Part shown: piece by piece, positions 8,565-16,448 of the stretch
How positions within the stretch are numbered: the first letter of the stretch is position 1
Layout: every line of letters begins with the position of its first letter
Assembly (NCBI GenBank): GCA_025384855.1
Contig: JALAHT010000001.1
Coordinates: forward strand, 873,064-937,063
Length of the DNA: 64,000 nucleotides
Reading direction: 5' to 3'
Source: Luteirhabdus salina
Lineage (GTDB): Bacteria; Bacteroidota; Bacteroidia; Flavobacteriales; Flavobacteriaceae
The notes under the pieces: generated by a model
Databases searched by the model: none
What the model was told of the DNA's origin: nothing
The model's input: the letters and a program-made list of their open reading frames with translations, nothing else
Position numbers and translations under genes: made by a program

Positions 8565-10634
8565 TTACCAAATACGTACGCGGTCTTCAGGAGCTACGTA
8601 CATAGGATCGCCTTCTTTAATATCAAATGCTTCATAAAAGGCATCGATATTAACCAATGGCTGCGTAGCACGGTAGCGACCTGGCGAGTGTGGATCGGTT
8701 TTGATCTGCTCGCGAAGCGCTTCATCACGCTGCTTGGTTCTCCAAACGGTTGCCCAGCTCATAAAGAAACGCTGTTCTGGCGTTAATCCGTCAATTTTTT
8801 CAGGACGCCCGTTTTCTTCATAGTACCGCTGCAGACCATCGTAGGCTCCTAATAAGCCACCAAGGTCACCGATGTTTTCACCCAACGTAAATTTACCGTT
8901 GATGAATACGCTATCCAATACTTCAATATTGCTGTATTGTTCAGCTAATTTTTCACCACGTTTGGTAAATTCCTCCAAGTCTTTGTCGCTCCACCAATTA
9001 ACCAAGTTTCCATCTGAATCGAAACGGGAACCGCTATCATCGAAGGCATGAGAAATTTCATGACCAATTACTGCTCCTATTCCACCGTAATTTACGGCTT
9101 CATCAGCTTTATAATCGTAGAATGGTGGTTGAAGAATAGCCGCTGGGAATACGATTTCGTTATTGAAAGGATTAAAATATGCATTCACCGTTTGTGGCGA
9201 CATGCCCCATTCGGTACGGTCTACAGGTTCATTAATTTTTGATAGATTGTCCTTAAGCTGCCATTCGTTTACCGCCATCATGTTTTCATAATAGCTATTT
9301 CCCGACTTCACGCCTAATTCTGAAAAATCTTCCCATTTATCAGGATAGCCAATCTTAACCGTAAACTTATCCAGTTTTTGGATGGCTTTAGTCTTCGTGC
9401 TATCGCTCATCCATTCTAAGTTTTGGATACGGGTTTTATAGGCATCGATAATATTAGCGATCATATTCTCCGCCTTTGCTTTTGCTTCGGGAGGGAACAT
9501 TTCATCTACGTATAGCTGACCTACTGCTTCACCCACACTACGGTTTACGGTTCGTAAGGCACGCTCATCGGCTGGTTTTTGTTTTTCAAGTCCGTTAAGG
9601 TACTTACTATAGAAATCCCAATTTGCTTTTTCGATTTCAGTGGAAAGCATTCCAGCCGCATCGTTCAAGGTCTGCCAACGCATTACGGTTTTCCAGGTTT
9701 CGATATCACCTTTACTCATGATATCTTGGGCTTCCTTCATATATTTTGGCTGCATGGCCATTACGGTATCCAATTCCTTTTCAACCCCAAGATCGTCGAA
9801 GGCCTTTTCCCAAGAAATAGCAGGTACCATTTTTTGGATCTCTTGCATAGAACGAGGATTGTTGAAGTTTCTGAAATCGCGACTAGCCACTTTGTCCAAA
9901 CGAGGCTCCGCCAATTTCGTTTCGAAGACGAGGATGGTTTCAGCTTGCTGACGTGCTTCTTCTTCCGAATCGCCCAAAAACTGAAGCATCCGTGTAATGT
10001 GATTTACGTACTCTTCGCGAATTTCGACTGATTTCGGATCCTCGTTCAAATAGTAATCACGATCTGGCAGTCCAAGTCCACCGGGCGTGATATATGCGAC
10101 GTTCATCGCACTGTTGTTTGGATTTGAAAAGGCTGCTATTCCGAAAAACGGCTGCGAGATTTCAACCGCATCTTCGGTCATTACTTTTTGGAAGTCTTCT
10201 ACTGAAGAAATACTCTCAATTTTATCCAATGCTGGCTGAAGTGGCTTAATGCCCGCTTCATTCCGCGCAACGGTATCCAGTTCCGATTCGAAGATCATCA
10301 GTGCTTTCGCCTGATCGGTATCGTCTGCATACTTTCCGCTTTCCTTTGCGGCATTCATGATGTTCAATACATCTTTTGCGGTAGTTTTCCGCAGCACGTT
10401 AAAGCCGCCCCATCGCGTTTCATCTTCAGGAATTTCAGTATTCTTCATCCAATTTCCATTCACGTACGAATAGAAATCTTCACTTGGTGCAACTGTGGTG
10501 TCCATATTGGACAAAATAATACCGCGCTCCTCTTTCTCGGCCTTAGCCATATCCTTGTCTTTGTCGCCACAACTGGAAACAGCAAAAACAAAGGCCCCAA
10601 AAGAAAATGCGGCTGTAATAAGTGTTCGTTTCAT
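8565..10634 (-). CDS. pepO: M13-family (neprilysin/PepO) zinc metallopeptidase lipoprotein
   Basis: 689 residues. The lipobox is at AVSSC (Cys22). The N-terminal M13 domain is followed by the catalytic domain with HEISHAFDD (His525, Glu526, His529), the third-ligand region GENIGDLGG, and NAYFNPFNNEIVFPA, the substrate-binding Asn-Ala-Tyr/Phe signature. Length and order match full neprilysin-like peptidases, which cleave oligopeptides in the envelope. The C-terminus VRIW matches the usual conserved ending. It is convergent with the EamA gene. A small lipoprotein gene lies 60 bases upstream. Confidence 0.93.
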   Translation of the reverse strand: MKRTLITAAFSFGAFVFAVSSCGDKDKDMAKAEKEERGIILSNMDTTVAPSEDFYSYVNGNWMKNTEIPEDETRWGGFNVLRKTTAKDVLNIMNAAKESGKYADDTDQAKALMIFESELDTVARNEAGIKPLQPALDKIESISSVEDFQKVMTEDAVEISQPFFGIAAFSNPNNSAMNVAYITPGGLGLPDRDYYLNEDPKSVEIREEYVNHITRMLQFLGDSEEEARQQAETILVFETKLAEPRLDKVASRDFRNFNNPRSMQEIQKMVPAISWEKAFDDLGVEKELDTVMAMQPKYMKEAQDIMSKGDIETWKTVMRWQTLNDAAGMLSTEIEKANWDFYSKYLNGLEKQKPADERALRTVNRSVGEAVGQLYVDEMFPPEAKAKAENMIANIIDAYKTRIQNLEWMSDSTKTKAIQKLDKFTVKIGYPDKWEDFSELGVKSGNSYYENMMAVNEWQLKDNLSKINEPVDRTEWGMSPQTVNAYFNPFNNEIVFPAAILQPPFYDYKADEAVNYGGIGAVIGHEISHAFDDSGSRFDSDGNLVNWWSDKDLEEFTKRGEKLAEQYSNIEVLDSVFINGKFTLGENIGDLGGLLGAYDGLQRYYEENGRPEKIDGLTPEQRFFMSWATVWRTKQRDEALREQIKTDPHSPGRYRATQPLVNIDAFYEAFDIKEGDPMYVAPEDRVRIW

Positions 10635-10693
10635 CGTTTTTAGTTTAGTATAATAGGTATTAATAAGTCTTTTTAAATTGAAAATGTTACATG

Positions 10694-11284
10694 TTAACCA
10701 CCAGAATTATCCTGTATTTCCAATTGAAGGATTGAATCGCGCTTTCTGCGTTGTTTTTTAATCTCTTCCTGTTCACTTTCAACCCGTTGTAAATCTATAG
10801 CGTCCTTTTGAATTTTTTCGTTCAGTTGGGTGATTAAATGGCTGGCAGCATCGAACATCTCCTTTAACGCCTTTTGTACCGCAGCAGAATCTGGCGGAAT
10901 TCTATAGGCTTCCTGATATAACAATTTTGCACGTGTGAAGGTAACCCTAACACGTGCTTCTACGGGCTTGGTAAATAAGGTATCGGGTATTTTCTTTTGA
11001 AGAGAATCGGTTCGCGTTAGCAAACGGTCACTTTCTTCCCTTAGTTCGGCGAGGGTTGGATTTCGGAGCCGCTTTACTTCCGCTTCAAAATCTTCAAAGG
11101 CGCCCCATTCGCTGGTTAATTCCTGAACGGAGGGTGAAACTTTTGGCAAGGAATACGCTTCGGTAGTAAAACTCATTTCCTGTGTTTCAATATCCGTTAC
11201 TTCCTGTGAGACCGTTTCATTCTGATCTTCACAGGAAACGAGTATTCCCAGAAATAAAAGTGTGACAATAAAGAGTATTTTCAT
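10694..11284 (-). CDS. Uncharacterised lipoprotein with coiled-coil region
   Basis: 196 residues. MKILFIVTLLFLGILVSCED gives a clear lipobox at Cys18. The rest is charged and helical: residues ~70-110 and ~150-190 are rich in E, K, R and Q with heptad-like spacing (KRLRNPTLAELREESDRLL; LQRVESEQEEIKKQRRKRD). I recognise no domain. It lies upstream of and codirectional with the M13 peptidase gene, perhaps in one transcript; the function is unknown. Confidence 0.75.
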   Translation of the reverse strand: MKILFIVTLLFLGILVSCEDQNETVSQEVTDIETQEMSFTTEAYSLPKVSPSVQELTSEWGAFEDFEAEVKRLRNPTLAELREESDRLLTRTDSLQKKIPDTLFTKPVEARVRVTFTRAKLLYQEAYRIPPDSAAVQKALKEMFDAASHLITQLNEKIQKDAIDLQRVESEQEEIKKQRRKRDSILQLEIQDNSGG

Positions 11285-11303
11285 GCTTGCGTCCTTGACA
11301 CTA

Positions 11304-11311
11304 CAAATATA
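11304..11311 (-). promoter_or_regulatory. Promoter core TATATTTG for the coiled-coil lipoprotein gene
   Basis: An exact TAnnTTTG match on the minus strand, 20 bases upstream of the ATG at 11284. Confidence 0.5.
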
Positions 11312-11391
11312 AGGCTTCTACTACAATGCTGAAGCGATATTGAAGGAGTGCATGATAGAATTAGTATCTTTATCGCCCTTTTACCAATGCT

Positions 11392-12342
11392 ATGAAAAAA
11401 AGAATATTGATTATTGGTGCCAGCGGTCAAATCGGTACCGAATTGTGTAGTTATTTACGAGATAAATATGGCTCTCATAAAGTCATTGCTAGTGATATTC
11501 GTGAAGGTGACGATGACTTGATGGAAGCGGGTCCTTTCGAAATCGTAGATGCCATGGATGCAGAAGCGATTGAAGATGTGGTGATCCGATATGAGATTAC
11601 GGATGTTTATATGATGGCTGCCATGCTTTCCGCTACAGGGGAGAAGTTCCCTATGAAAGCGTGGAATCTAAATATGACATCACTTTTCAATGTTCTGAAA
11701 CTAGCAAAAGAAGGAAAAATAGAAAAATTGTTTTGGCCCAGCAGCATCGCTGTATTTGGCCCTAGCACCCCAAAACATGATACGCCTCAGCAAACCATCA
11801 TGGAACCGACTACGGTATATGGAATAAGCAAACAAACGGGTGAGCGTTGGTGTGAGTACTACCATCGCAAGTATGGTGTAGATGTTCGAAGTTTGCGCTA
11901 CCCTGGGTTGATTAGCTATAAAACGCCTCCAGGTGGTGGCACAACCGATTATGCCGTGGATATTTATCATAAGGCCTTAAAGCATGGTCGTTATGTATCT
12001 TTTTTGAAAGAAGGCACAGCCTTACCCATGATGTTTATGGATGATGCCATTCGGGCGACGGTCGATTTAATGGAAGCGCCAGCTGAAAAAATCAAAGTTC
12101 GCAGCGCCTATAATCTCAGTGCGATGAGCTTTGCTCCCGAGGAAATTGCAGAAAGCATCAAAGCGCATATTCCTGATTTTTCTATTGAATATGAACCAGA
12201 TTTCCGACAGGAAATCGCGGATAGCTGGCCGAGTAGTATCGACGATTCTGAAGCGCGAAACGATTGGGGATGGCAGCATGAGTATTCGTTGGCGGATATG
12301 ACGGCTGAAATCATCAAAAACCTCAAAATACGAAACGCTTAG
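11392..12342 (+). CDS. L-threonine 3-dehydrogenase, short-chain (epimerase-like) type
   Basis: 316 residues of the extended short-chain dehydrogenase fold. The NAD site is GASGQIGTEL at residues 9-18, and the catalytic Tyr and Lys are in TTVYGISKQTGE. Blocks such as YPGLISYKTPPGGGTTDYAV and KEGTALPMMFMDDAIRATVDLM are typical of the NAD-dependent threonine dehydrogenases known in Flavobacterium and Cupriavidus, which oxidise threonine to 2-amino-3-oxobutyrate for the glycine/acetyl-CoA route. A generic NDP-sugar epimerase is the alternative but fits these blocks less well. The stop shares the four bases TTAG with the convergent downstream gene. Confidence 0.88.
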   Translation: MKKRILIIGASGQIGTELCSYLRDKYGSHKVIASDIREGDDDLMEAGPFEIVDAMDAEAIEDVVIRYEITDVYMMAAMLSATGEKFPMKAWNLNMTSLFNVLKLAKEGKIEKLFWPSSIAVFGPSTPKHDTPQQTIMEPTTVYGISKQTGERWCEYYHRKYGVDVRSLRYPGLISYKTPPGGGTTDYAVDIYHKALKHGRYVSFLKEGTALPMMFMDDAIRATVDLMEAPAEKIKVRSAYNLSAMSFAPEEIAESIKAHIPDFSIEYEPDFRQEIADSWPSSIDDSEARNDWGWQHEYSLADMTAEIIKNLKIRNA

Positions 12343-13442
12343 TTCTGAAGGGTATCTGCTAACGGAAGTTGTTGCCCATCGGTTGTAAAACCCCAACGGA
12401 TACCGAAAAGGGTTATTAGATCATCTGTTTCACCAAAATTATTCCCGAAAGTTCCGGAAAGGTATAAAGCATCAGACAGCCGATAGCCAATGTTCCCTGC
12501 CGAGCGATACGTATCGCCATCGCCACTTCGACTGATATATTCATACCCAAAAGTGAGTCGTTCGAATTCAAATTCGGCTTTAATACCAAGATCGAAGGAT
12601 TCGATCTCTTCACTGTTGTTTAGCAAAGGCGACGTCAAGGTTTCATCATGCAGGTATCTCGCAAAAGCATAAATATTTAGGTAGTTTTTGGAAGCAGAAG
12701 GATTTAGGTAGGAGGAGAAGACTGCGGTAGTCCAAGCCCCAAAACGTGCAGTTTCGCCATTGTTGAACGTATCGCCAGAAAACCGATGGTTATAACCTAC
12801 GGCTGCATCTACGGCAAGCATGGGCTTTCGGTGTAGGACATCCAAAATAGTGATACTATCGCGTTCGAAATTTTGAAGTTTTTCGGTTTTATAGGCTGCA
12901 AATGCTTCATCGAAGCCATCCTCACCCGGTATCATTCCTGATTCCTGTTGAAAGGCGATGCGAAGGTTCGACACTATTTTTGTGTAGGCAACTGCTTCAT
13001 TATGGGCGTTCTGCAAATCGAGTACATCCGATTGACGTTTTAGTTCAAACAAGGTAACGCGTGCACCTAGGGCTACATTGGTAATGCTATCTTCCGTTTT
13101 ATTGTAGGCTGCTGAAATGGTTGCTTTATTCAGTTTTGAAAAAGGATTTTGTTCACCTTCAGCAGTGATACCGTAATAGCGAAGCGGATTTTTGTCTTTA
13201 TCCTTGATAAACCAATACGGAGTAAAAGAGACGGCGATATCGTTAAAAAGCGATCCTTCAAAATTCTGTAGTATGTGAAGGGCTAGTGCCTGACTTGAAT
13301 TAGGTCTTGTAATTATCGACGGCGCTTCATCCAGCAACACAAACGCAGGCGATTCGGGCATTTCGAAATCCTCCAACGAGAATTCGGTTTGAGCGGTTGT
13401 AAAAGTGAATGTACTTAGGAAGATGACAATGAAATATCTCAT
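12339..13442 (-). CDS. Uncharacterised outer-membrane or exported protein
   Basis: 367 residues with a signal peptide (MRYFIVIFLSTFTFTTAQ). The mature part has many alternating aromatic strands (GAWTTAVFSSYL, LTFGYEYISRSG, NIGYRLSDALYLSGTFG, ITLFGIRWGF), which suggests a barrel of 12 or more strands. No family is recognised. The ATG overlaps the stop of the upstream 132-aa gene by four bases (ATGA), so the two are translationally coupled and probably act together. The 3' end shares TTAG with the threonine dehydrogenase stop. Confidence 0.7.
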   Translation of the reverse strand: MRYFIVIFLSTFTFTTAQTEFSLEDFEMPESPAFVLLDEAPSIITRPNSSQALALHILQNFEGSLFNDIAVSFTPYWFIKDKDKNPLRYYGITAEGEQNPFSKLNKATISAAYNKTEDSITNVALGARVTLFELKRQSDVLDLQNAHNEAVAYTKIVSNLRIAFQQESGMIPGEDGFDEAFAAYKTEKLQNFERDSITILDVLHRKPMLAVDAAVGYNHRFSGDTFNNGETARFGAWTTAVFSSYLNPSASKNYLNIYAFARYLHDETLTSPLLNNSEEIESFDLGIKAEFEFERLTFGYEYISRSGDGDTYRSAGNIGYRLSDALYLSGTFGNNFGETDDLITLFGIRWGFTTDGQQLPLADTLQN

Positions 13443-13837
13443 ATCAATTTGATTCGTTTGTCTAGATACACCATTTCAAAATCATCTTCAACTGACGTAT
13501 TGTCGACTTTTGAAAATGCCTTTGCTCCATTGGGACCGCCGGTAAGTGTGTAATACAATACCATATTCTCGAGAGCTGCCTCGCGATTGGCCGGATCGAT
13601 GTTTTCAAAATTTAGAGTGATTTGCACGTAAAGCGTTTTTCCGACCAAGTCGACCGCTGTTGAAATGGGCGTAAGCGGAACATCGCCGTTGGCATCGTCG
13701 AGCGAGTCTACGACATGATTCCAATCGCTTCCCTTGATGTTGTAGATGGTGGTGTGGGCGATGGCATCGATGCCGACTTCCACTTGCACTTTTATTGGGT
13801 TTGAGTTCGTTCCGACCTCATAGGTTTGTATCGCCAT
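13439..13837 (-). CDS. Uncharacterised small protein, coupled to the downstream outer-membrane protein
   Basis: 132 residues, no signal peptide, no Cys and one predicted all-beta domain (YEVGTNSNPIKVQVEV; TLYVQITLNFENI; MVLYYTLTGGPNG). It ends DKRIKLI. I recognise no family. The ATGA overlap with the following barrel-like gene is the only functional clue. It could be a cytoplasmic partner of the barrel or a protein exported by another route. Confidence 0.6.
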   Translation of the reverse strand: MAIQTYEVGTNSNPIKVQVEVGIDAIAHTTIYNIKGSDWNHVVDSLDDANGDVPLTPISTAVDLVGKTLYVQITLNFENIDPANREAALENMVLYYTLTGGPNGAKAFSKVDNTSVEDDFEMVYLDKRIKLI

Positions 13838-13924
13838 ACCCTTGAAGATTTTGGTTTGCTATGCTAAAGATAGAAAATGAAATTCAATTGAAGACGGGGT
13901 AAAGAACTGAAAATCTGAATATAG

Positions 13925-14100
13925 CACAGGCTTCTCGCCTGGCACGCTCACTTCGTGACCCTACCAGGACTCACCTCGACAGGCTCGGTACGGGCTTCTC
14001 GCCCGGTACGCTCACTTCGTGACCCTACCAGGACTCACCTCGACAGGCTCGGTACGGGCTTCTCGCCCGGTACGCTCACTTCGTGACCCTACCAGGACTC
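13925..14100 (-). repeat. Tandem 64-bp repeat containing copies of the tRNA-Arg 3' end
   Basis: The word CTTCTCGCC recurs at 13931, 13995 and 14059, giving three units with a 64-bp period. On the tRNA strand each unit holds the last ~17 bases of the tRNA (GAGTCCTGGTAGGGTCA), then a hairpin with loop GAGAA, then GAGCCTGTCGAGGT. The unit next to the tRNA merges into the real gene. The distal unit has diverged, but its hairpin substitutions keep pairing on the tRNA-sense strand. Confidence 0.9.
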
Positions 14101-14155
14101 GAACCTGGATTTAAAGTTTAGGAAACTTTCGTTCTATCCCTTGAACTATAGGGCC
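14084..14155 (-). tRNA. tRNA-Arg (anticodon CCT)
   Basis: A 72-base cloverleaf. The acceptor GGCCCTA pairs with TAGGGTC (one G-U), the D arm is GTTC...GAAC, the anticodon stem is AAAGT/ACTTT with loop TTCCTAA, the variable loop has 4 bases, and the T arm is CCAGG-TTCGAGT-CCTGG with discriminator A. The anticodon CCT reads AGG. CCA is not encoded. Confidence 0.95.
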
Positions 14156-14170
14156 TATATGAATTTAAAA

Positions 14171-14869
14171 TTACTTCTTTCGTTTTTTATCCCAATACAC
14201 ATAAGCCAAGAAAATAATCAGGCTTATTCCAGAGCCCCATAATAGACCGTTTTTAAGGCTATCGGTTGTTTCGCCCAAAATTGCGATAAGAAATGTCAGG
14301 GGAGTGATCCCAACCAAGGTGGCGGCGATAAAACGCCAATAACCCATCCCGAGAATACCCGCTACAAAACTAATGGCATCGTTCGAAAGAAATGGATTGA
14401 TTCTAGTAATTACAACCGCCCAAAAACCATAATTTTCCAGAAAATCCTCAATTTTTGATTCTGTTTTCCGACCGATTACATTTTCTATCAGGGCTTCCCC
14501 GAAATAATTGCCTACGGCATACCCCACTGACGAAGCGGCAAAAACAGCTACCAACACAAGTAGACTACCCCAGATAGGACCGTATGCTAGGATGGAAACC
14601 ACCATCAAGACCACAGTGGGAACAATAATTAGAAACATTTGGGCGACCATTGCTAGTACTAAAACGATAGGACCTAACCAACCAAATCCGCTTATCCATT
14701 CGTTAACGCGTTGTTCATCGCCACTGGTAAGTATTTGCCAGGCTTCATCGAAAAAATCGGATACTGATGGAAAGATAAAGTAACTCGCCACAAGTCCGAT
14801 TATTAAGGCTCCTGATAAGTACAGTGGCAAGCGATTTTTATCGGATTTTTTGTTGTCTTGCTTACTCAT
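14171..14869 (-). CDS. TVP38/TMEM64 (DedA/SNARE-associated) membrane protein
   Basis: 232 residues with about six hydrophobic segments and the family core FAASSVGYAVGNYFG, followed by the FLSNDAISFVAGILGMGYWRF block. DedA/VTT-domain proteins are thought to move lipids across membranes; the substrate here is unknown. The ATG at 14869 overlaps the stop of the SdiA-regulated-type gene by eight bases, which favours this start over a TTG codon at 14872 and suggests translational coupling. Confidence 0.85.
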   Translation of the reverse strand: MSKQDNKKSDKNRLPLYLSGALIIGLVASYFIFPSVSDFFDEAWQILTSGDEQRVNEWISGFGWLGPIVLVLAMVAQMFLIIVPTVVLMVVSILAYGPIWGSLLVLVAVFAASSVGYAVGNYFGEALIENVIGRKTESKIEDFLENYGFWAVVITRINPFLSNDAISFVAGILGMGYWRFIAATLVGITPLTFLIAILGETTDSLKNGLLWGSGISLIIFLAYVYWDKKRKK

Positions 14870-15755
14870 CAACTGTAGGTTCTTTTAAACGCACTTTCAA
14901 AATATTGGGCGGACCATCGGAGCCTTCATTAGAGATATACATAGTGCCATCGGGTGAAAAGGTAAGTCCTTCCGGTTGTGAGAAATCTTCCCTACTCAGG
15001 TGATGAATTCTTTTAAATTCACCATCCTTGGTAAGCTCTATAAGTTTAGGGCTGCCTGTCTCCAAAAGGTATAGCTCTCTGGTTGAGGGGTAAACGCCTA
15101 TTTCCGAGGGCGTGAGATAATGCACATCATCAAGTAAGTCAATATCCTCAAAAATAGGGTCGTTGAAGTAGAGTTTCGCAATCGGCACCGTATCCATTTT
15201 TTTGGTCGAAATATCGAATGCGTAAATCCCTTTGTATTCTTCCTGACTGACAAGGGCTTTCCCTTTTGGAATAAGGAGAAGCCTATTGTTCTTATCATCT
15301 GCTGCGACACTTTCGATATCGCTGTTTTTAAAGAAGGGTGTGTCGTATTGTTTTACAGTAGGTTCGGCTTCTGTAAAATTGGTAATTTCATAGATATCGC
15401 CATCACTGGTAGTCACAAATATCGTATCTCCGAACAACGTAAGCCCTTCATAATCGCCGCTTCCTGCAAAGGGTACTTCCTTTTCAATTTTGGATGTTTC
15501 GATGTTGTAGAAGAAAAGCACCCCCTCTTCATCTTGAATACAGATAATTACATTCTCCTTATACCAAGCTAGACCGGATACTTCAGCTAGGACAGATGGA
15601 AGCTCCCATTTTTGTTCTATGGAATAGGTTTGAAGTTTGGCGTCGTGTTCGTTTTTCGCCTTAAAGGAATAGAAAAACCAGACGGAAAGACCGACAATTG
15701 TTACTGTTAAGCCAGTAAGTATCAGAAATTTCTTCACATTAGTAGTTTTGAACAT
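14862..15755 (-). CDS. SdiA-regulated domain protein, membrane-anchored beta-propeller
   Basis: 297 residues. One N-terminal transmembrane segment (about residues 10-30) is followed by a propeller-like domain with LAEVSGLAWY, GDYEGLTLFGDTIFVTTSDG, DIESVAADDKNNRLLLIPKG and SQPEGLTFSPDGTMYISNEG. These blocks match the SdiA-regulated family (YjiK-like), which has a periplasmic esterase/lactonase-type propeller of unknown substrate. It is coupled to the TVP38 gene downstream. Confidence 0.8.
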   Translation of the reverse strand: MFKTTNVKKFLILTGLTVTIVGLSVWFFYSFKAKNEHDAKLQTYSIEQKWELPSVLAEVSGLAWYKENVIICIQDEEGVLFFYNIETSKIEKEVPFAGSGDYEGLTLFGDTIFVTTSDGDIYEITNFTEAEPTVKQYDTPFFKNSDIESVAADDKNNRLLLIPKGKALVSQEEYKGIYAFDISTKKMDTVPIAKLYFNDPIFEDIDLLDDVHYLTPSEIGVYPSTRELYLLETGSPKLIELTKDGEFKRIHHLSREDFSQPEGLTFSPDGTMYISNEGSDGPPNILKVRLKEPTVDE

Positions 15756-15867
15756 ATTACTACTTTTTGCTGGGAAGTGATGTTAAGAATCTTCTAAATG
15801 TGCAGCGTTTGAGGGTTTTGAAAAGCGTGATATTGTATGGAGAGACCCCACCTTTACGGACGGCTAG
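15756..15867. other. Intergenic stretch, no gene seen
   Basis: Between the SdiA-regulated-type gene and the tRNA-Asn repeat block. Short open frames crossing this stretch and the repeats show no protein-like composition. Confidence 0.6.
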
Positions 15868-15892
15868 GTCATCGTCAGATTTTTTCAAAGAA

Positions 15893-15917
15893 AAAGACCC
15901 TCACTTTCGTGAGAGGA
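15893..15917 (-). terminator. Diverged third copy of the tRNA-Asn terminator
   Basis: The minus strand reads a stem CCTCTCAC/GTGAGGG with loop GAAA (one G-U), followed by T5. It is the weakest of three related hairpins. Confidence 0.5.
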
Positions 15918-16040
15918 CCTGTCGTCGCTTCGCTTCCCAATTAAACTCTCGATACCAACCTTCACAATTTCCATTTCTCGCCTCGCTGGACTTCCCGCAT
16001 CTCGTGCGGGACAGGCTTCTCGTCCAATTTTTTTCTACGA

Positions 16041-16068
16041 AAAAAAACCTCTCACTTTCGTAAGAGGC
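16041..16068 (-). terminator. Second copy of the tRNA-Asn terminator
   Basis: The stem CCTCTTAC-GAAA-GTGAGAGG is followed by a long T run on the minus strand. It is nearly identical to the copy at 16171-16199. Confidence 0.7.
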
Positions 16069-16170
16069 TCTGTCGTCGCTTCGCTTCCCGCAAGGACTGC
16101 GGGACAGGCTCTCCAGCTGGACTTCCCGCATCTCGTGCGGGACAGGCTTCTTCGTCCAATTTTTTCTAAG

Positions 16171-16199
16171 AAAAAAAGCCTCTCACTTTCGTAAGAGGC
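16171..16199 (-). terminator. Terminator of tRNA-Asn
   Basis: A 9-bp stem GCCTCTTAC/GTGAGAGGC (one G-U) with a GAAA tetraloop and T7, 16 bases after the mature tRNA 3' end. Confidence 0.85.
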
Positions 16200-16214
16200 T
16201 CTGTCGTCGCTTCG

Positions 16215-16288
16215 CTCCTCCAGCTGGACTCGAACCAGCGACACCCTGATTAACAGTCAGGTGCTCTAACCAACTGAGCTATGGAGGA
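16215..16288 (-). tRNA. tRNA-Asn (anticodon GTT)
   Basis: A 74-base cloverleaf. The acceptor is TCCTCCA/TGGAGGA, the D arm GCTC...GAGC, the anticodon stem CCTGA/TCAGG with loop CTGTTAA, the T arm GCTGG-TTCGAGT-CCAGC, and the discriminator G. CCA is not encoded. Confidence 0.96.
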
Positions 16289-16448
16289 TTATGTCTTTTA
16301 CACAATGCTTTTCCGAGGAAAAACACCCACCAAAACAACCTAATGATTGCGTAGGCGGGTGCAAATATACCTAATTTTTGATTTCACCAAAACAAAAAAC
16401 ACACTTTTTGCGACCTTGATTCCAATTTAGTAAAAGGCACGTTTTTCT

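Larger units (their letters stand above)
15868..16222 (-). repeat. Repeat block behind tRNA-Asn: tRNA tail, terminator and REP-like hairpins in three units
   Basis: On the tRNA strand GCGAAGCGACGACAG recurs three times; its plus-strand complement starts near 16203, 16072 and 15921. Each copy is followed by a terminator hairpin and an AAAAAATTGGACGA-like segment. The tRNA tail GTCCAGCTGGAG recurs at about 16110-16122 and, decayed, near 15980. Three hairpins CCCGCA-loop-TGCGGG (loops CGAGA, GTCCT, CGAGA) are interspersed. One sits exactly where the copied tRNA tail would end. Confidence 0.85.

Noticed and set aside
13925-14100. CRISPR-like array
   Set aside because: The 64-bp units are contiguous with no unique spacers, contain tRNA tail sequence, and no cas gene is near.
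15767-16244. Open frames crossing the tRNA-Asn repeat block on both strands
   Set aside because: They follow the repeat and terminator sequences, are rich in Arg/Ser with no protein-like pattern, and overlap the tRNA.
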